Assembly (NCBI GenBank): GCA_035759745.1 | Contig: DASTUF010000068.1 | Location: 53,373-117,372, forward strand | Length of the DNA: 64,000 nucleotides | Reading direction: 5' to 3' | From: CAMLHP01 sp035759745 | Lineage (GTDB): Bacteria; Gemmatimonadota; Gemmatimonadetes; Gemmatimonadales; GWC2-71-9 | In this document: positions 9,181-17,508 of the stretch, one piece after another | Layout: each line of letters starts with the position of its first letter | Numbering within the stretch: position 1 is the stretch's first letter | The notes under the pieces: generated by a model | Database searches by the model: none | What the model saw: the letters and a program-made list of their open reading frames with translations, nothing else | Told to the model about the DNA's origin: nothing | Program-made: the position numbers and the translations under genes

Positions 9181-10535
9181 CAGGCCTCGGCGGCTGGGAG
9201 CGCGCGGTCGCGAAGGAGCGGAAGTATACGTTCGAGCGCCACGCCACGGGATGCCTTGAGCACGATCAGTTCGTCACCCGCGAGGTGGGGCGTGAGCACC
9301 GGCCCAAGTGCCGGCGGATCAGCGGCGGTGAGAAGCTCGCCGGTCAGCGCCTCGCGGCGGGCCTCGAGCGGTGCCACGAACGCGCCCACCGCCGCCAGCA
9401 GGTCCGGCTTGAGCGCGATCAGCTGCTCCGCCACCTCGGCATGGAGCACCGCGGACTCGTCGCCCAGTTCCCGCATCGTGCCGGCCACGAAGACCAGCCG
9501 GCGCCCCTCACGCATCGCTTTCGCGGTGGCGATGGCCGACGCGAACGATTGCGGGTTGGCGTTGTAGCAGTCATTGAGCACGGTCATCAGGCCCAGCTGG
9601 GTCAGCTCGGTCCGCCCAGGGGGCAGTTCGACCGCGCCCAGCGCGCGCGCAGCAGCATGCAGGTCGAGTCCGAGCTCCTCCGCCACCGCCCACGCCAGCA
9701 TCGCGTTGGCGGCAAGGTGGCGGCCAGGATAGGGCAGCTGGACTGCCTCGTTGCCGGCCATGAAGCTGGCCCGCCCCCGCTGGTCGAGCGTGAGATCGCG
9801 CGCCTTGCGCTCGGCGGCGGAGATTCCGGCGGTGAGTACCCGGCGGGCCAGCTGGCGGGCGCCGTCCGCCAGCGCGGGCGGATCGGTCCCCACAATGGCG
9901 AGCGGCACGTCGCGCGCCAGTGCCAGCTTCTCCTGCAGCACGCCTTCGAGCGAACCGAATCCTTCGAGATGCCCGGCTCCGGCGTTGGTGATGACGGTGA
10001 TGTCGGGCGCGATGATCTCGCGGTAACGCGCCACTTCGCCCGGCAGGTTGGCGCCGGCCTCGACCACGAGCGCCTCGGTGTCGGCCGGTGCCGACAGGAT
10101 GGTGTACGGCACCCCCACCAGGTTGTTGAGATTGGCGTGAGTGGCGTGCACCTGGAACCGGGTCGCGAGCACCGCGCGGAGCATCTCCTTGGTGCTGGTC
10201 TTGCCGTTGGTGCCGGTGACCGCAACCACCGGCCCGCTGATCTCCTTGCGTCGAGCATGCGCCAGCGCACCATACGCCTCGAGCGGGGCCCCTACTTCGA
10301 ACGTTGCCAGTCCGGGAATGGTCGGCGTTCCCCGCCGCACGAGCGCGGCGGCCGCACCGCGCGCCCGGGCGTCGGCCAGGTGATCGTGGCCGTCAAAGCG
10401 GTCGCCTGCCAGGGCGACGAACAGCGCCCCCGGCTGGAGCGTGCGGGTGTCGGTGGAGATCGACGTGAAGTCCTTGCCCTCAGGCAGCGCAATCCCAAGG
10501 GCATCCCGCACGAAGGGGCGGCTCCAGTGCCTCAT
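9180..10535 (-). CDS. murF: UDP-MurNAc-tripeptide--D-Ala-D-Ala ligase MurF
   Basis: Cytoplasmic Mur ligase adding the D-Ala-D-Ala dipeptide to the UDP-MurNAc-tripeptide. It has 451 residues. The N-terminal domain has the STDTRTLQPGALFVAL segment at 27-42, the ATP loop GTNGKTST is at 108-115, and the MurF-typical NDCYNANP motif follows in the second half. It overlaps murE by four bases upstream and mraY by one base downstream. No ddl ligase gene is present in this cluster, so the dipeptide supplier must be encoded elsewhere. Confidence 0.96.
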   Translation of the reverse strand: MRHWSRPFVRDALGIALPEGKDFTSISTDTRTLQPGALFVALAGDRFDGHDHLADARARGAAAALVRRGTPTIPGLATFEVGAPLEAYGALAHARRKEISGPVVAVTGTNGKTSTKEMLRAVLATRFQVHATHANLNNLVGVPYTILSAPADTEALVVEAGANLPGEVARYREIIAPDITVITNAGAGHLEGFGSLEGVLQEKLALARDVPLAIVGTDPPALADGARQLARRVLTAGISAAERKARDLTLDQRGRASFMAGNEAVQLPYPGRHLAANAMLAWAVAEELGLDLHAAARALGAVELPPGRTELTQLGLMTVLNDCYNANPQSFASAIATAKAMREGRRLVFVAGTMRELGDESAVLHAEVAEQLIALKPDLLAAVGAFVAPLEARREALTGELLTAADPPALGPVLTPHLAGDELIVLKASRGVALERILPLLRDRALPAAEA

Positions 10536-11986
10536 TCGGCACCCGCCGCGCGGACGATCTCGCGCTCGTCGAACGGCTGCCTCTCGGTGCCGATGACCTG
10601 GTACGTCTCATGGCCCTTGCCGGCCAGGAGAATGGTGTCGCCCTCTCGTGCCTCTCCCAGCGCGCGCTCGATCGCCTCGCGCCGATCCACGATCGCAACC
10701 CGCGGCGCCGAGCCCATGCCCGCCTCGATGTCGGCGATGATCTGCGCCGGGTCCTCGGTGCGGGGATTGTCGCTGGTCACGATGGCGACGTCGGCATGCT
10801 CGGCGGCCACCCGCCCCATGATGGGCCGCTTGCCGCGATCCCGGTCTCCGCCGCAGCCGAACACCACGATCAGCCGGCGCGAGGTAAGCGGGTCGAGCGT
10901 GAGCAGCGCACGCTCCAGAGCGTCGGGTGTGTGGGCATAGTCGCGCAGGACCACGCATGGCCGCGTGGCGATGCGCTCCATGCGGCCCGGAACCTGGGGC
11001 GACTCGGAGAGCCGTGCGGCGATGGTGGACAGCGGAAGGTCGAGTGCCAGGCCCGCGCCGGCGGCCGCCAGCGCGTTGGCCACGTTGAAGTCGCCGAGCA
11101 GCGGCAGCGCTACCTCTGCGTTGCCGAAGCGCCCCGCGAGGCGGAATCTGCTTCCGCCGGCCTCGAGGCTGAGGTCGGCCGCACGCAGGTCGGCCGCGGC
11201 GGTGATGCCGAAGGTGATCGTCCGCGGTGCTCCCGCGCGGCTCCAGGCGGGATCGTCGGCGTTCAGCACGGCGGTGCCGCGAAGCCCGAGATAGTCGACC
11301 AGCCGCAGCTTCGCGTCACGGTAGCGGTCCATGGTCTCGTGATAGTCGAGGTGGTCGCGCGTGAGGTTGGTGAAGACGCCGGCTGCGAAGGTCAGGCCGT
11401 CCAGCCGGCGCTGGTCCAGCGAGTGCGAAGAGGCTTCCATCGCCACGTGGGTCGTGCCACGGTGCCGCAGCTCTGCCAGGGTCGCCATGAGGTCCACCGG
11501 GCCCGGTGTGGTGAGCGACCCGGCGGTCGAGGCCACGGCCGCGCCGGTGCCATCGAAGGCGCCCAGCGTTCCCAGACTGGCTGCGGTTCCGGACTGGTTC
11601 AGGATGTGCCGCACCAGGCCGGTCGTCGTGGTCTTGCCGTTGGTGCCCGTGATCCCGACCAGCACCAGGCTGGCGGCCGGGTTGCCGAACCACTCGCGTG
11701 CGAGCGTGACGGCAGCGCGAAAGCCGTCACGCACGATGAGTTCCGGCGCTCCCGACTCCATGGCGGTCTCGCCTGCGACCAGCACCGCACCGCGCTGGAC
11801 TGCATCTGCGGCGAAGCGGTGCCCATCGAACTGGGTGCCACGCACCGCGATGTACAGGTCGCCCGGACGCACCATGCGGCTGTCCGTGCTGATGCCGCGG
11901 GGTTCGGGGCGCTGGTCCGGTGCACTGGCCAGCAGGTCCGCACGGGCGAGCGCTGCCAGCAGCTGATTGAGGGAAGGCGTGGACAT
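10532..11986 (-). CDS. murE: UDP-MurNAc-L-Ala-D-Glu--meso-DAP ligase MurE
   Basis: Mur ligase that adds the third stem residue. It has 484 residues from the ATG at 11986, chosen because it overlaps the ftsI stop by one base (TGATG); the open frame continues upstream into ftsI and that part is not coding. The ATP loop GTNGKTTTT is at 114-122. The specificity motif DNPR at 406-409 is the one associated with meso-diaminopimelate, rather than the L-Lys-type motif. This supports DAP-type peptidoglycan. Confidence 0.96.
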   Translation of the reverse strand: MSTPSLNQLLAALARADLLASAPDQRPEPRGISTDSRMVRPGDLYIAVRGTQFDGHRFAADAVQRGAVLVAGETAMESGAPELIVRDGFRAAVTLAREWFGNPAASLVLVGITGTNGKTTTTGLVRHILNQSGTAASLGTLGAFDGTGAAVASTAGSLTTPGPVDLMATLAELRHRGTTHVAMEASSHSLDQRRLDGLTFAAGVFTNLTRDHLDYHETMDRYRDAKLRLVDYLGLRGTAVLNADDPAWSRAGAPRTITFGITAAADLRAADLSLEAGGSRFRLAGRFGNAEVALPLLGDFNVANALAAAGAGLALDLPLSTIAARLSESPQVPGRMERIATRPCVVLRDYAHTPDALERALLTLDPLTSRRLIVVFGCGGDRDRGKRPIMGRVAAEHADVAIVTSDNPRTEDPAQIIADIEAGMGSAPRVAIVDRREAIERALGEAREGDTILLAGKGHETYQVIGTERQPFDEREIVRAAGAE

Positions 11987-13956
11987 CAGTCGTCGGCGTT
12001 GCCGAGGAGAAGCTCGACTGTGCTGCCCCGCGCTACCTGTCGGCCCGCTTCCGGTGACGTGCGAAGCGCCGATCCACCCCTGCCGCGCAGCCGTACCCGC
12101 AAGCCGTTCTGATGCAGCAACGCGACAGCCGCACGCACGCCCCTGCCGCCAACCTCGGGCACGACCGGACGCGACGGAGTGCTGTCGGTGGCGCGCTGCG
12201 GCCACGGAAGACCGACAATCACCGGCGGCTCGGGCGGCGGCGCCGGTGGATCCGGCAGCCGCACCACACCAGTGGATGCCAGCCGGTTCAGCTGCAGGGC
12301 ATCATTGCGGGAGGCGAGCGCCTCTTCCAGGATCTCGCGGGTCAGCGGTGCCGCCGTCAGCCCGCCGAAGTAGCTGCCTTCACTGGGATTGTCGATCTTC
12401 ACCACCGCCACCAGTTGGGGATCGTCGGCCGGCCAGATCGAGGCGAACGAGGCGGTATACTCGCCCGGCACGTAGCTGCCGCCCCGCGCTACCTGGGCCG
12501 TGCCGGTCTTGCCGATCAGTTCGTAGTTCTGGATCTGTCCCAGCTCGCCGGTGCCAGCCTCACCCACCGCGCCGCGCAGGTAGCGCCGCAGCGTCTGCGC
12601 CACCTCCACCGGGATGACGCGGCGCACCGGCTCGGGGTCGTGGCGGTACACCACCCGCCCGCCGGGCGCCTCGATCCGCTTCACCAGCGTCGGTGCGTAC
12701 AGCGTGCCGCCATTGGCGATGACAGCGTACGCCGAGGCCAGCTGGACCGCGGTCACTGAAAAGCTATAGCCCCGCGACAGGCTCTCGAGGGTCAGCTCGG
12801 GCTCCCACGCAGCCGGCATCGGCAAGCTGCCCCGGGACTCCGCACCGGCGGGCACCACGCCGGTGTAGGTGCCGAAGCCGAAGTCCCGGAGCGCGGCGTA
12901 CAGCTCCCTGGGCTCGAGTCGCCTGGCAAACTTGGCCATCCCGATATTGCTCGAGACTTCCACCGCGTGCGCCAGTGTGAGCGGCTCTTCCGACACGTGT
13001 TCGTCGGTGATGGTGTACGGCACCGCCAAGGGCGGGTCGATCCGCCACGTGCCGTTCTCGGCCGAGACGGTATCGGTGCTGTCCACCCTGTCCTCCCGAA
13101 GCAGCGCCGCGGCGGTGAAGAGCTTCACGGTGGAGCCTGGCTCGAACGGCGCGCTGAACGCGGCCGAACTGGGGCGCTCGCCCTCCTGCCGCGATGCCAC
13201 CGCGAGCAGCTCGCCGCTGTTGGGGTCGAGAAAGACTATGTCGCCTGCCCTGGCATCCATCTGCACCAGCGCCTCGTCGAGCGCCCGCTCGGCAATCTCC
13301 TGCAGCCGTGCATCAATGGTGAGGTACACGTCGTGGCCGGGCACCGGATGACTGACCAGGCGCGAAGGCGACTCGAACCGCTGACCCCCGATGTCGCGCA
13401 GCACCACGGCCTCGCCCGGCGTTCCCCGGAGCAGCGAATCGAGTGCGCTCTCTATACCGGACTTGCCGATCTCCGCCTCGGGGTCGAAGACGCCCAGCAT
13501 CGGCGCGGCGAAGTCGCCACCATAGCGCAGCCGCCGCTGCAGCGGCTCGAGATGCACGCCCGCGACGTCGCGCAAGGGCTGCACCTGCGATGCCGTGTAC
13601 GGGCCGTGGCGATATACCGAGAGCCGTCCCGACGCGAGTTCGCGGGCGAGCCCCGCGGGCGCCTCCCCCAGTGCGCGGCCCACCACGCGCGCCGTGGCAC
13701 GCGGGTCACGCACCTGTTCCGGCGCGATGGAGAGATGATACTGCTCCTGCGATACCACCAGCGGCTCGCCCGACCGGTCGTAGATGGTGCCGCGGCGGGC
13801 AGGCATGACCACGGTGGTGGTGCGCTGGCGTGCCGCGCGCTCGGCGAACTCGTCCCCGCGCACCAGCTGCAGCTGCGCGGCCCGGGCGAGGATGCTGAGC
13901 ATGCCGAGACCGAGGCAGAACTGGATGAATCCGGTGCGAACGGCAGGCTTGGCCAT
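11986..13956 (-). CDS. ftsI: Septal transpeptidase FtsI/PBP3 with C-terminal PASTA domain
   Basis: Class B penicillin-binding protein, the septal DD-transpeptidase partner of FtsW. It has 656 residues. One N-terminal transmembrane segment is at about 9-28. The pedestal includes the RRGTIYDRSG motif at 54-63. The transpeptidase active site has STVK at 275-278 (nucleophile S275), SSN at 335-337 and KTG at 483-485. Residues of about 583-652 form a PASTA-type domain (VVPEVGGRGVRAAVALL), more common in Gram-positive PBPs and in several diderm phyla outside Proteobacteria. It overlaps ftsL by one base. Confidence 0.95.
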   Translation of the reverse strand: MAKPAVRTGFIQFCLGLGMLSILARAAQLQLVRGDEFAERAARQRTTTVVMPARRGTIYDRSGEPLVVSQEQYHLSIAPEQVRDPRATARVVGRALGEAPAGLARELASGRLSVYRHGPYTASQVQPLRDVAGVHLEPLQRRLRYGGDFAAPMLGVFDPEAEIGKSGIESALDSLLRGTPGEAVVLRDIGGQRFESPSRLVSHPVPGHDVYLTIDARLQEIAERALDEALVQMDARAGDIVFLDPNSGELLAVASRQEGERPSSAAFSAPFEPGSTVKLFTAAALLREDRVDSTDTVSAENGTWRIDPPLAVPYTITDEHVSEEPLTLAHAVEVSSNIGMAKFARRLEPRELYAALRDFGFGTYTGVVPAGAESRGSLPMPAAWEPELTLESLSRGYSFSVTAVQLASAYAVIANGGTLYAPTLVKRIEAPGGRVVYRHDPEPVRRVIPVEVAQTLRRYLRGAVGEAGTGELGQIQNYELIGKTGTAQVARGGSYVPGEYTASFASIWPADDPQLVAVVKIDNPSEGSYFGGLTAAPLTREILEEALASRNDALQLNRLASTGVVRLPDPPAPPPEPPVIVGLPWPQRATDSTPSRPVVPEVGGRGVRAAVALLHQNGLRVRLRGRGGSALRTSPEAGRQVARGSTVELLLGNADD

Positions 13957-14252
13957 CAGCGGGGCCGCGTGGTGTCGGGAGCGGGCAGTGGCAGGAAGGT
14001 TATCTCGGCGCCAGTGGCCGGGCGGAGCCCCAGGCGTTCGGCGGCACGGCCGATGGCCGCGCGCCCCGCAGCTTCGTTGATGCCACGCTGCAGGTCGGCG
14101 GCCACCGCCTCGAGCGCCTCACGGTCGCTCCGGGCGTTGTCGAGCTCGCGGGCGAGCTGATACGACCTGGTGCCGCGCGACAGGATGATCGTCGCGACCG
14201 CGAGGAACGCGAAGAGCCACAGCACCAGCCAGTGTCTACCCCTGATCTGCAT
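13956..14252 (-). CDS. ftsL: Small divisome protein FtsL
   Basis: Short bitopic membrane protein that forms a coiled coil with FtsB and activates FtsWI. It has 98 residues from the ATG at 14252, which has an AGGA ribosome binding site 7-8 bases upstream. An alternative GTG ten codons earlier would lengthen the overlap with rsmH and lacks a better site. A transmembrane helix covers about residues 7-24, followed by a heptad-rich periplasmic segment (ARELDNARSDREALEAVA). FtsL is poorly conserved; the call rests on size, topology and position between rsmH and ftsI. Confidence 0.85.
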   Translation of the reverse strand: MQIRGRHWLVLWLFAFLAVATIILSRGTRSYQLARELDNARSDREALEAVAADLQRGINEAAGRAAIGRAAERLGLRPATGAEITFLPLPAPDTTRPR

Positions 14253-15153
14253 CGGCTTTCCTGAAGATCCGAAGCCGGGCACTGCGCGCCCGGGGGTTGG
14301 CCGCGATCTCGTCGTCGCCCGCGGTGATGGCCTTGTGGGGTCGAGCCCGGCCCAGCGGCTTCCGGCCGCAGGTGCAGACCGGCTGGCGCGGGGGACAGAT
14401 GCAACCCCGCTCCCATTCGCGGAAAAGTGTCTTGACGAGGCGGTCCTCGCCTGAATGATAGCTGATCACGGCCAGAGAACCGCCTGGCACAAGCGCCTCG
14501 AACATCGCTGGAAGCGCCCGGGCCAGGCCACCCAGCTCGTCGTTGACTGCGATGCGGAGAGCCTGGAACAGGCGGGCGAAATCACCGGGGCCCGATCGCG
14601 GCCCCAGCACGGCACGGATCGCATTCACGAAGTCGTCGCTGATCCGGTACTCGCCTCGCGCCCGGCGGCGTACCACTTCTCGGGCGAGACGGCGCGCGCG
14701 CCGTTCGTCGCCGTACTCCCGGAACACCCGCTCCAGCTCCGGCTCAGGAGCCGCGTTGAGCAGCTCGGCTGCGGTCTCGCCGGCCCGGCTCATGCGCATG
14801 TCGAGCATGGCACCGGGCCGGAAGGTGAAGCCGCGATCCTCCTGGTCCAGCTGTGCGCTGCTGACACCGAGGTCGAGCAGGACCAAGTCGGGACGGAAGT
14901 CAGCGATGGCCTCGAGCGCGCGGTCGGCGGCGTACGGCGATTCGAGGAAGGTCACGTTGCCGCCGCCCAGCCTGGCGCCGGCACGCTGCAGTGCCGACGG
15001 GTCGCGATCAATGGCCAGCAGCGTCACTCCGCGACCGAGCAGCGCCTCGGCGTGGCCGCCGTCGCCCACGGTGGCGTCCACTACGCGCGTGGCCCCCTGC
15101 GCTGCCGCGAGGACGGCGTCGAGCAGCACCGGGACGTGATAGGCGAGGGTCAT
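14236..15153 (-). CDS. rsmH: 16S rRNA (cytosine1402-N4)-methyltransferase RsmH (MraW)
   Basis: SAM-dependent methyltransferase modifying C1402 of 16S rRNA, usually the second gene of the dcw cluster. It has 305 residues from the ATG at 15153. The N-terminal HVPVLLDAVL segment is typical, the SAM-binding glycine loop reads VDATVGDGGHAEALL, and LLDLGVSSAQLD is the next family signature. The C-terminus has ISYHSGEDRLVK. No mraZ precedes it; upstream are a terminator-like hairpin and tRNA-Asp, so this gene probably has its own promoter or depends on read-through. Confidence 0.96.
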   Translation of the reverse strand: MTLAYHVPVLLDAVLAAAQGATRVVDATVGDGGHAEALLGRGVTLLAIDRDPSALQRAGARLGGGNVTFLESPYAADRALEAIADFRPDLVLLDLGVSSAQLDQEDRGFTFRPGAMLDMRMSRAGETAAELLNAAPEPELERVFREYGDERRARRLAREVVRRRARGEYRISDDFVNAIRAVLGPRSGPGDFARLFQALRIAVNDELGGLARALPAMFEALVPGGSLAVISYHSGEDRLVKTLFREWERGCICPPRQPVCTCGRKPLGRARPHKAITAGDDEIAANPRARSARLRIFRKADADQG

Positions 15154-15180
15154 GGCAGGTCCGGGATGCTGGAAACACAA

Positions 15181-15205
15181 CACCCCGTCCGGCAGGGACG
15201 GGGTG
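15181..15205 (-). terminator. Terminator-like hairpin after tRNA-Asp
   Basis: A perfect 10-bp inverted repeat (CACCCCGTCC and GGACGGGGTG) with a 5-base loop. On the minus strand it is followed by the T-rich TTGTGTTT, so it fits a Rho-independent terminator for tRNA-Asp, 20 bases beyond the tRNA end. A smaller 6-bp hairpin lies between at about 15211-15224. It ends only 28 bases before the rsmH start, so it could also act as an attenuator for the dcw cluster. Confidence 0.7.
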
Positions 15206-15224
15206 AGGCGTTCATCGAGATGAA

Positions 15225-15299
15225 CGGGGCTGACGGGGCTCGAACCCGCGACCTCCGCAGTGACAGTGCGGCACTCTAACCAAGCTGAGCTACAGCCCC
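15225..15299 (-). tRNA. tRNA-Asp (anticodon GTC)
   Basis: A 75-nt cloverleaf folds on the minus strand. The acceptor is GGGGCTG with CAGCCCC, the D-arm is GCTCAGCTTGGTTAGAGT, the anticodon stem CCGCA/TGCGG holds loop CTGTCAC (anticodon GTC), and the T-arm contains GGTTCGAGC. The discriminator base is G, as expected for tRNA-Asp. CCA is not encoded. It lies between an exported TPR protein gene and the dcw cluster. Confidence 0.97.
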
Positions 15300-15361
15300 A
15301 GCAAACAGGCGCGCAATGTAACTGCCGGGCGCGGGGGGCGGTAGCCCCCGCACCCCGGCGT

Positions 15362-17107
15362 TCAACCGCAGAAGGACGTAACCAGGGCCGTCGTGCGTTC
15401 CTTGTACTGGACGATGCTTCCTTCCAGCCTGCCCGCCTCCTCGGGACGCCCGGTCTTGGCCTTCTGAATGGACGGACCGGCCTCGGTCATCAGCGCGTCC
15501 ATGCGGCGTGCAGTCTCGCACGACTTGCCGGCCACCGCCTGGTCATCCAGTTGCGCCGTCAGTTGCAGGTTTGCCACCGCGAGCAGGTACGCCATCGTCG
15601 GCGAGAACGGAGCGTCAGGCGCCAGCTCGACTCCCTTGCGGAGCATCTCGCCTGCCAGCTCGAAGTTGGCCGTGTCGCCCACGGCAGTGTCGGGCTGGAT
15701 GTACTTCAGCGCCCCATTGGTCAGAATGCCGGCGGCCTGCGGCTTGGAAAAGTCGTCGCCGTTCCGGCTCACCACGTCGATGAACGGCATGGCTTCCTCG
15801 CCACGCCGGGCATTCACCAGCGCCTGGGCCGCCGACAGCGCGGCCGTGACGTTGGTGGAGTCGATGGCCAGCAACCGCTGCGCGGCGGCCAGCGTGCTGT
15901 CGGCCTGCCCGGTGTAGGTGTACCCCTTGATCACGTTGGCCAGCATCGTCGGGTTGTTGGGAAACTTCTGCGCCCCGATGGCCGCCCACTTGGCGAAGGT
16001 CGCTGTGTCAGCTGCCGTCGGCGCCGGCATCGTGTCCGAGAGCCGCTGCTCGGCTGCCGCCGCGATCTTGGCGAAGAACAGCGTGTCGGCGCGGAGCGAA
16101 TCGACCGCGTACGCCTGTTCCAGCGCCTGCACCGCGCACTGGTAGTTGCCGGCGAAGAGACACGCGCTGCTCTTCAAGTCGTAGAGCTCGGCGTTGGTGG
16201 GATCGAGGCGCAGGCCCTCGTCCGCAACCTGAACGGCGGCATCGGACCGGCCGGCCGAGAGGAAGTAGCGGAACGCGCTCTGGCGCAGCTCCTGGTCGGT
16301 GGGCGCCGCCCGCAGCATGCTCTGCAGCATCGCCACCGCCTGCGTGGTGTCACCCTGCACCTCATGGATCGAGGCCAGCTGCCGCATGGCGATGACGCTG
16401 AGCGAATCGCCGGCGACCGCCGCCGAGAGATGCTCAACCTTCTGGGCGGTGTCGGTGGCAAGCTGGGCCAGGCAATAGTGCGCCAGGCCATTGGTCGGCA
16501 TCCCCTTGAGAACCGATTCGGCCTTCTTGCGGGCATCAGCGGGCTTCTGGGCGCGAAGATTCATGCATTCGCGGGCGTCGGCCAGGTTCTCCAGGGCCGG
16601 CCTCAGCGCATCCGCTGCGGCCTCACCCATCGCCTGCGGCGTGCCGCTCTGCTGAATGCGCACCGTCACGCCGGCGTCATCGTTGGTGCCAGTCAGACGG
16701 GCCACCATGCTCCACTGGCCACTGGCCGGCTTCGACATCTGCGAGGTAACCAGCACCCGCCCGGCGATCTGCTGTGCCAGGGCGCGAGACAGCGCCGGCG
16801 TCAGCAACTGGTGCGGGTCATAGCCAAACTGCTCCAGCGCGGCGCTCATCATCGAGTCGCTGATGACGGAATAGGTGTTTCGGGGCGCAACCCGGGCCAC
16901 ACGATCACGCATGGCCTGGCCCACACCCACCGCCAGCGCACTGTCGGCGGTGGTGAAGACGTAGGGGGTCGCCACCATGATCCGGGTCAACGGTGTGGCG
17001 GATCGTCCGCCCCCGATGCGGGCACCCGAAGGGATGCCCTGCGCTACGACCGGCGCCGCGCCCAGCACCATCAGCATCGAAGCCAGTCCGAATTGGCGAA
17101 TCTTCAT
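15362..17107 (-). CDS. Exported TPR-repeat protein of unknown function
   Basis: The protein has 581 residues from the ATG at 17107, which follows a clear GGAGG site. Residues 1-22 form a signal peptide (basic MKIRQ, hydrophobic core, APVVAQG cleavage region), so it is probably periplasmic. Residues of about 30-190 form a domain of unknown identity that mentions no known motif. From about 200 to 500 the sequence is rich in TPR-like helix pairs (LAHYCLAQLATDTAQ, ALEQAYAVDSLRAD). It sits alone between tRNA-Val and tRNA-Asp. A scaffolding role is likely from the repeats; no specific function can be given. Confidence 0.75.
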   Translation of the reverse strand: MKIRQFGLASMLMVLGAAPVVAQGIPSGARIGGGRSATPLTRIMVATPYVFTTADSALAVGVGQAMRDRVARVAPRNTYSVISDSMMSAALEQFGYDPHQLLTPALSRALAQQIAGRVLVTSQMSKPASGQWSMVARLTGTNDDAGVTVRIQQSGTPQAMGEAAADALRPALENLADARECMNLRAQKPADARKKAESVLKGMPTNGLAHYCLAQLATDTAQKVEHLSAAVAGDSLSVIAMRQLASIHEVQGDTTQAVAMLQSMLRAAPTDQELRQSAFRYFLSAGRSDAAVQVADEGLRLDPTNAELYDLKSSACLFAGNYQCAVQALEQAYAVDSLRADTLFFAKIAAAAEQRLSDTMPAPTAADTATFAKWAAIGAQKFPNNPTMLANVIKGYTYTGQADSTLAAAQRLLAIDSTNVTAALSAAQALVNARRGEEAMPFIDVVSRNGDDFSKPQAAGILTNGALKYIQPDTAVGDTANFELAGEMLRKGVELAPDAPFSPTMAYLLAVANLQLTAQLDDQAVAGKSCETARRMDALMTEAGPSIQKAKTGRPEEAGRLEGSIVQYKERTTALVTSFCG

Positions 17108-17160
17108 TCCCTGTCCTCCAAGGCGTGGAGGGCCGAACCCGGCCCGATTGACTCGCTGCA

Positions 17161-17235
17161 TGGGCGAAGAGGGATTCGAACCCCCGACATCCTGCGTGTA
17201 AGGCAGGCGCTCTGAACCAGCTGAGCTATTCGCCC
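17161..17235 (-). tRNA. tRNA-Val (anticodon TAC)
   Basis: A 75-nt cloverleaf on the minus strand: acceptor GGGCGAA pairing with TTCGCCC, D-arm GCTCAGCTGGTTCAGAGC, anticodon stem CCTGC/GCAGG with loop CTTACAC (anticodon TAC), T-arm containing GGGTTCGAATCCC, and discriminator A. CCA is not encoded. The next gene on the same strand, the exported TPR protein, begins 53 bases after the tRNA end. Confidence 0.97.
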
Positions 17236-17304
17236 GTCTGGCGCCTCATCCTCACTGAAATTACCCCAGGATGCAGGCTCCGTGCCGTGGTCCGTATCAC
17301 GCTG

Positions 17305-17496
17305 TTACAATGCGATGGCCAACGGAAATAGCACGCAGTAGCCCACAACCAGCAGGACCGCCGCAGCCGACGGATGGCCCGCATTGAGGACGGCGTAACC
17401 CGCCACCAGCGTCAACGTGGCGATGGCCAGCAGCACGAGATTGCGGCGCCCGAAGAGCGCCGAGCGGCCCCGCGTAGTCACAGATGTACCTGTCAT
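17305..17496 (-). CDS. Small two-helix membrane protein, function unknown
   Basis: A predicted 63-residue protein. A basic N-terminus (about 1-18) precedes two hydrophobic helices at about 19-37 and 44-62, with almost no loop or tail. The ATG at 17496 is 13 bases after the stop of the upstream peptidase gene, so the two are likely co-transcribed. The ribosome binding site is weak. The amino-acid pattern (amphipathic basic start plus clean hydrophobic helices) favours a real membrane peptide over chance. It may assist the membrane-anchored peptidase next to it, but this is only positional inference. Confidence 0.55.
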   Translation of the reverse strand: MTGTSVTTRGRSALFGRRNLVLLAIATLTLVAGYAVLNAGHPSAAAVLLVVGYCVLFPLAIAL

Positions 17497-17508
17497 AAGG
17501 GCATCACG

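Noticed and set aside
6979..9567. A plus-strand open frame of 862 codons opposite murD and mraY
   Set aside because: Same reasons: no domain, biased composition, and secure genes on the other strand.
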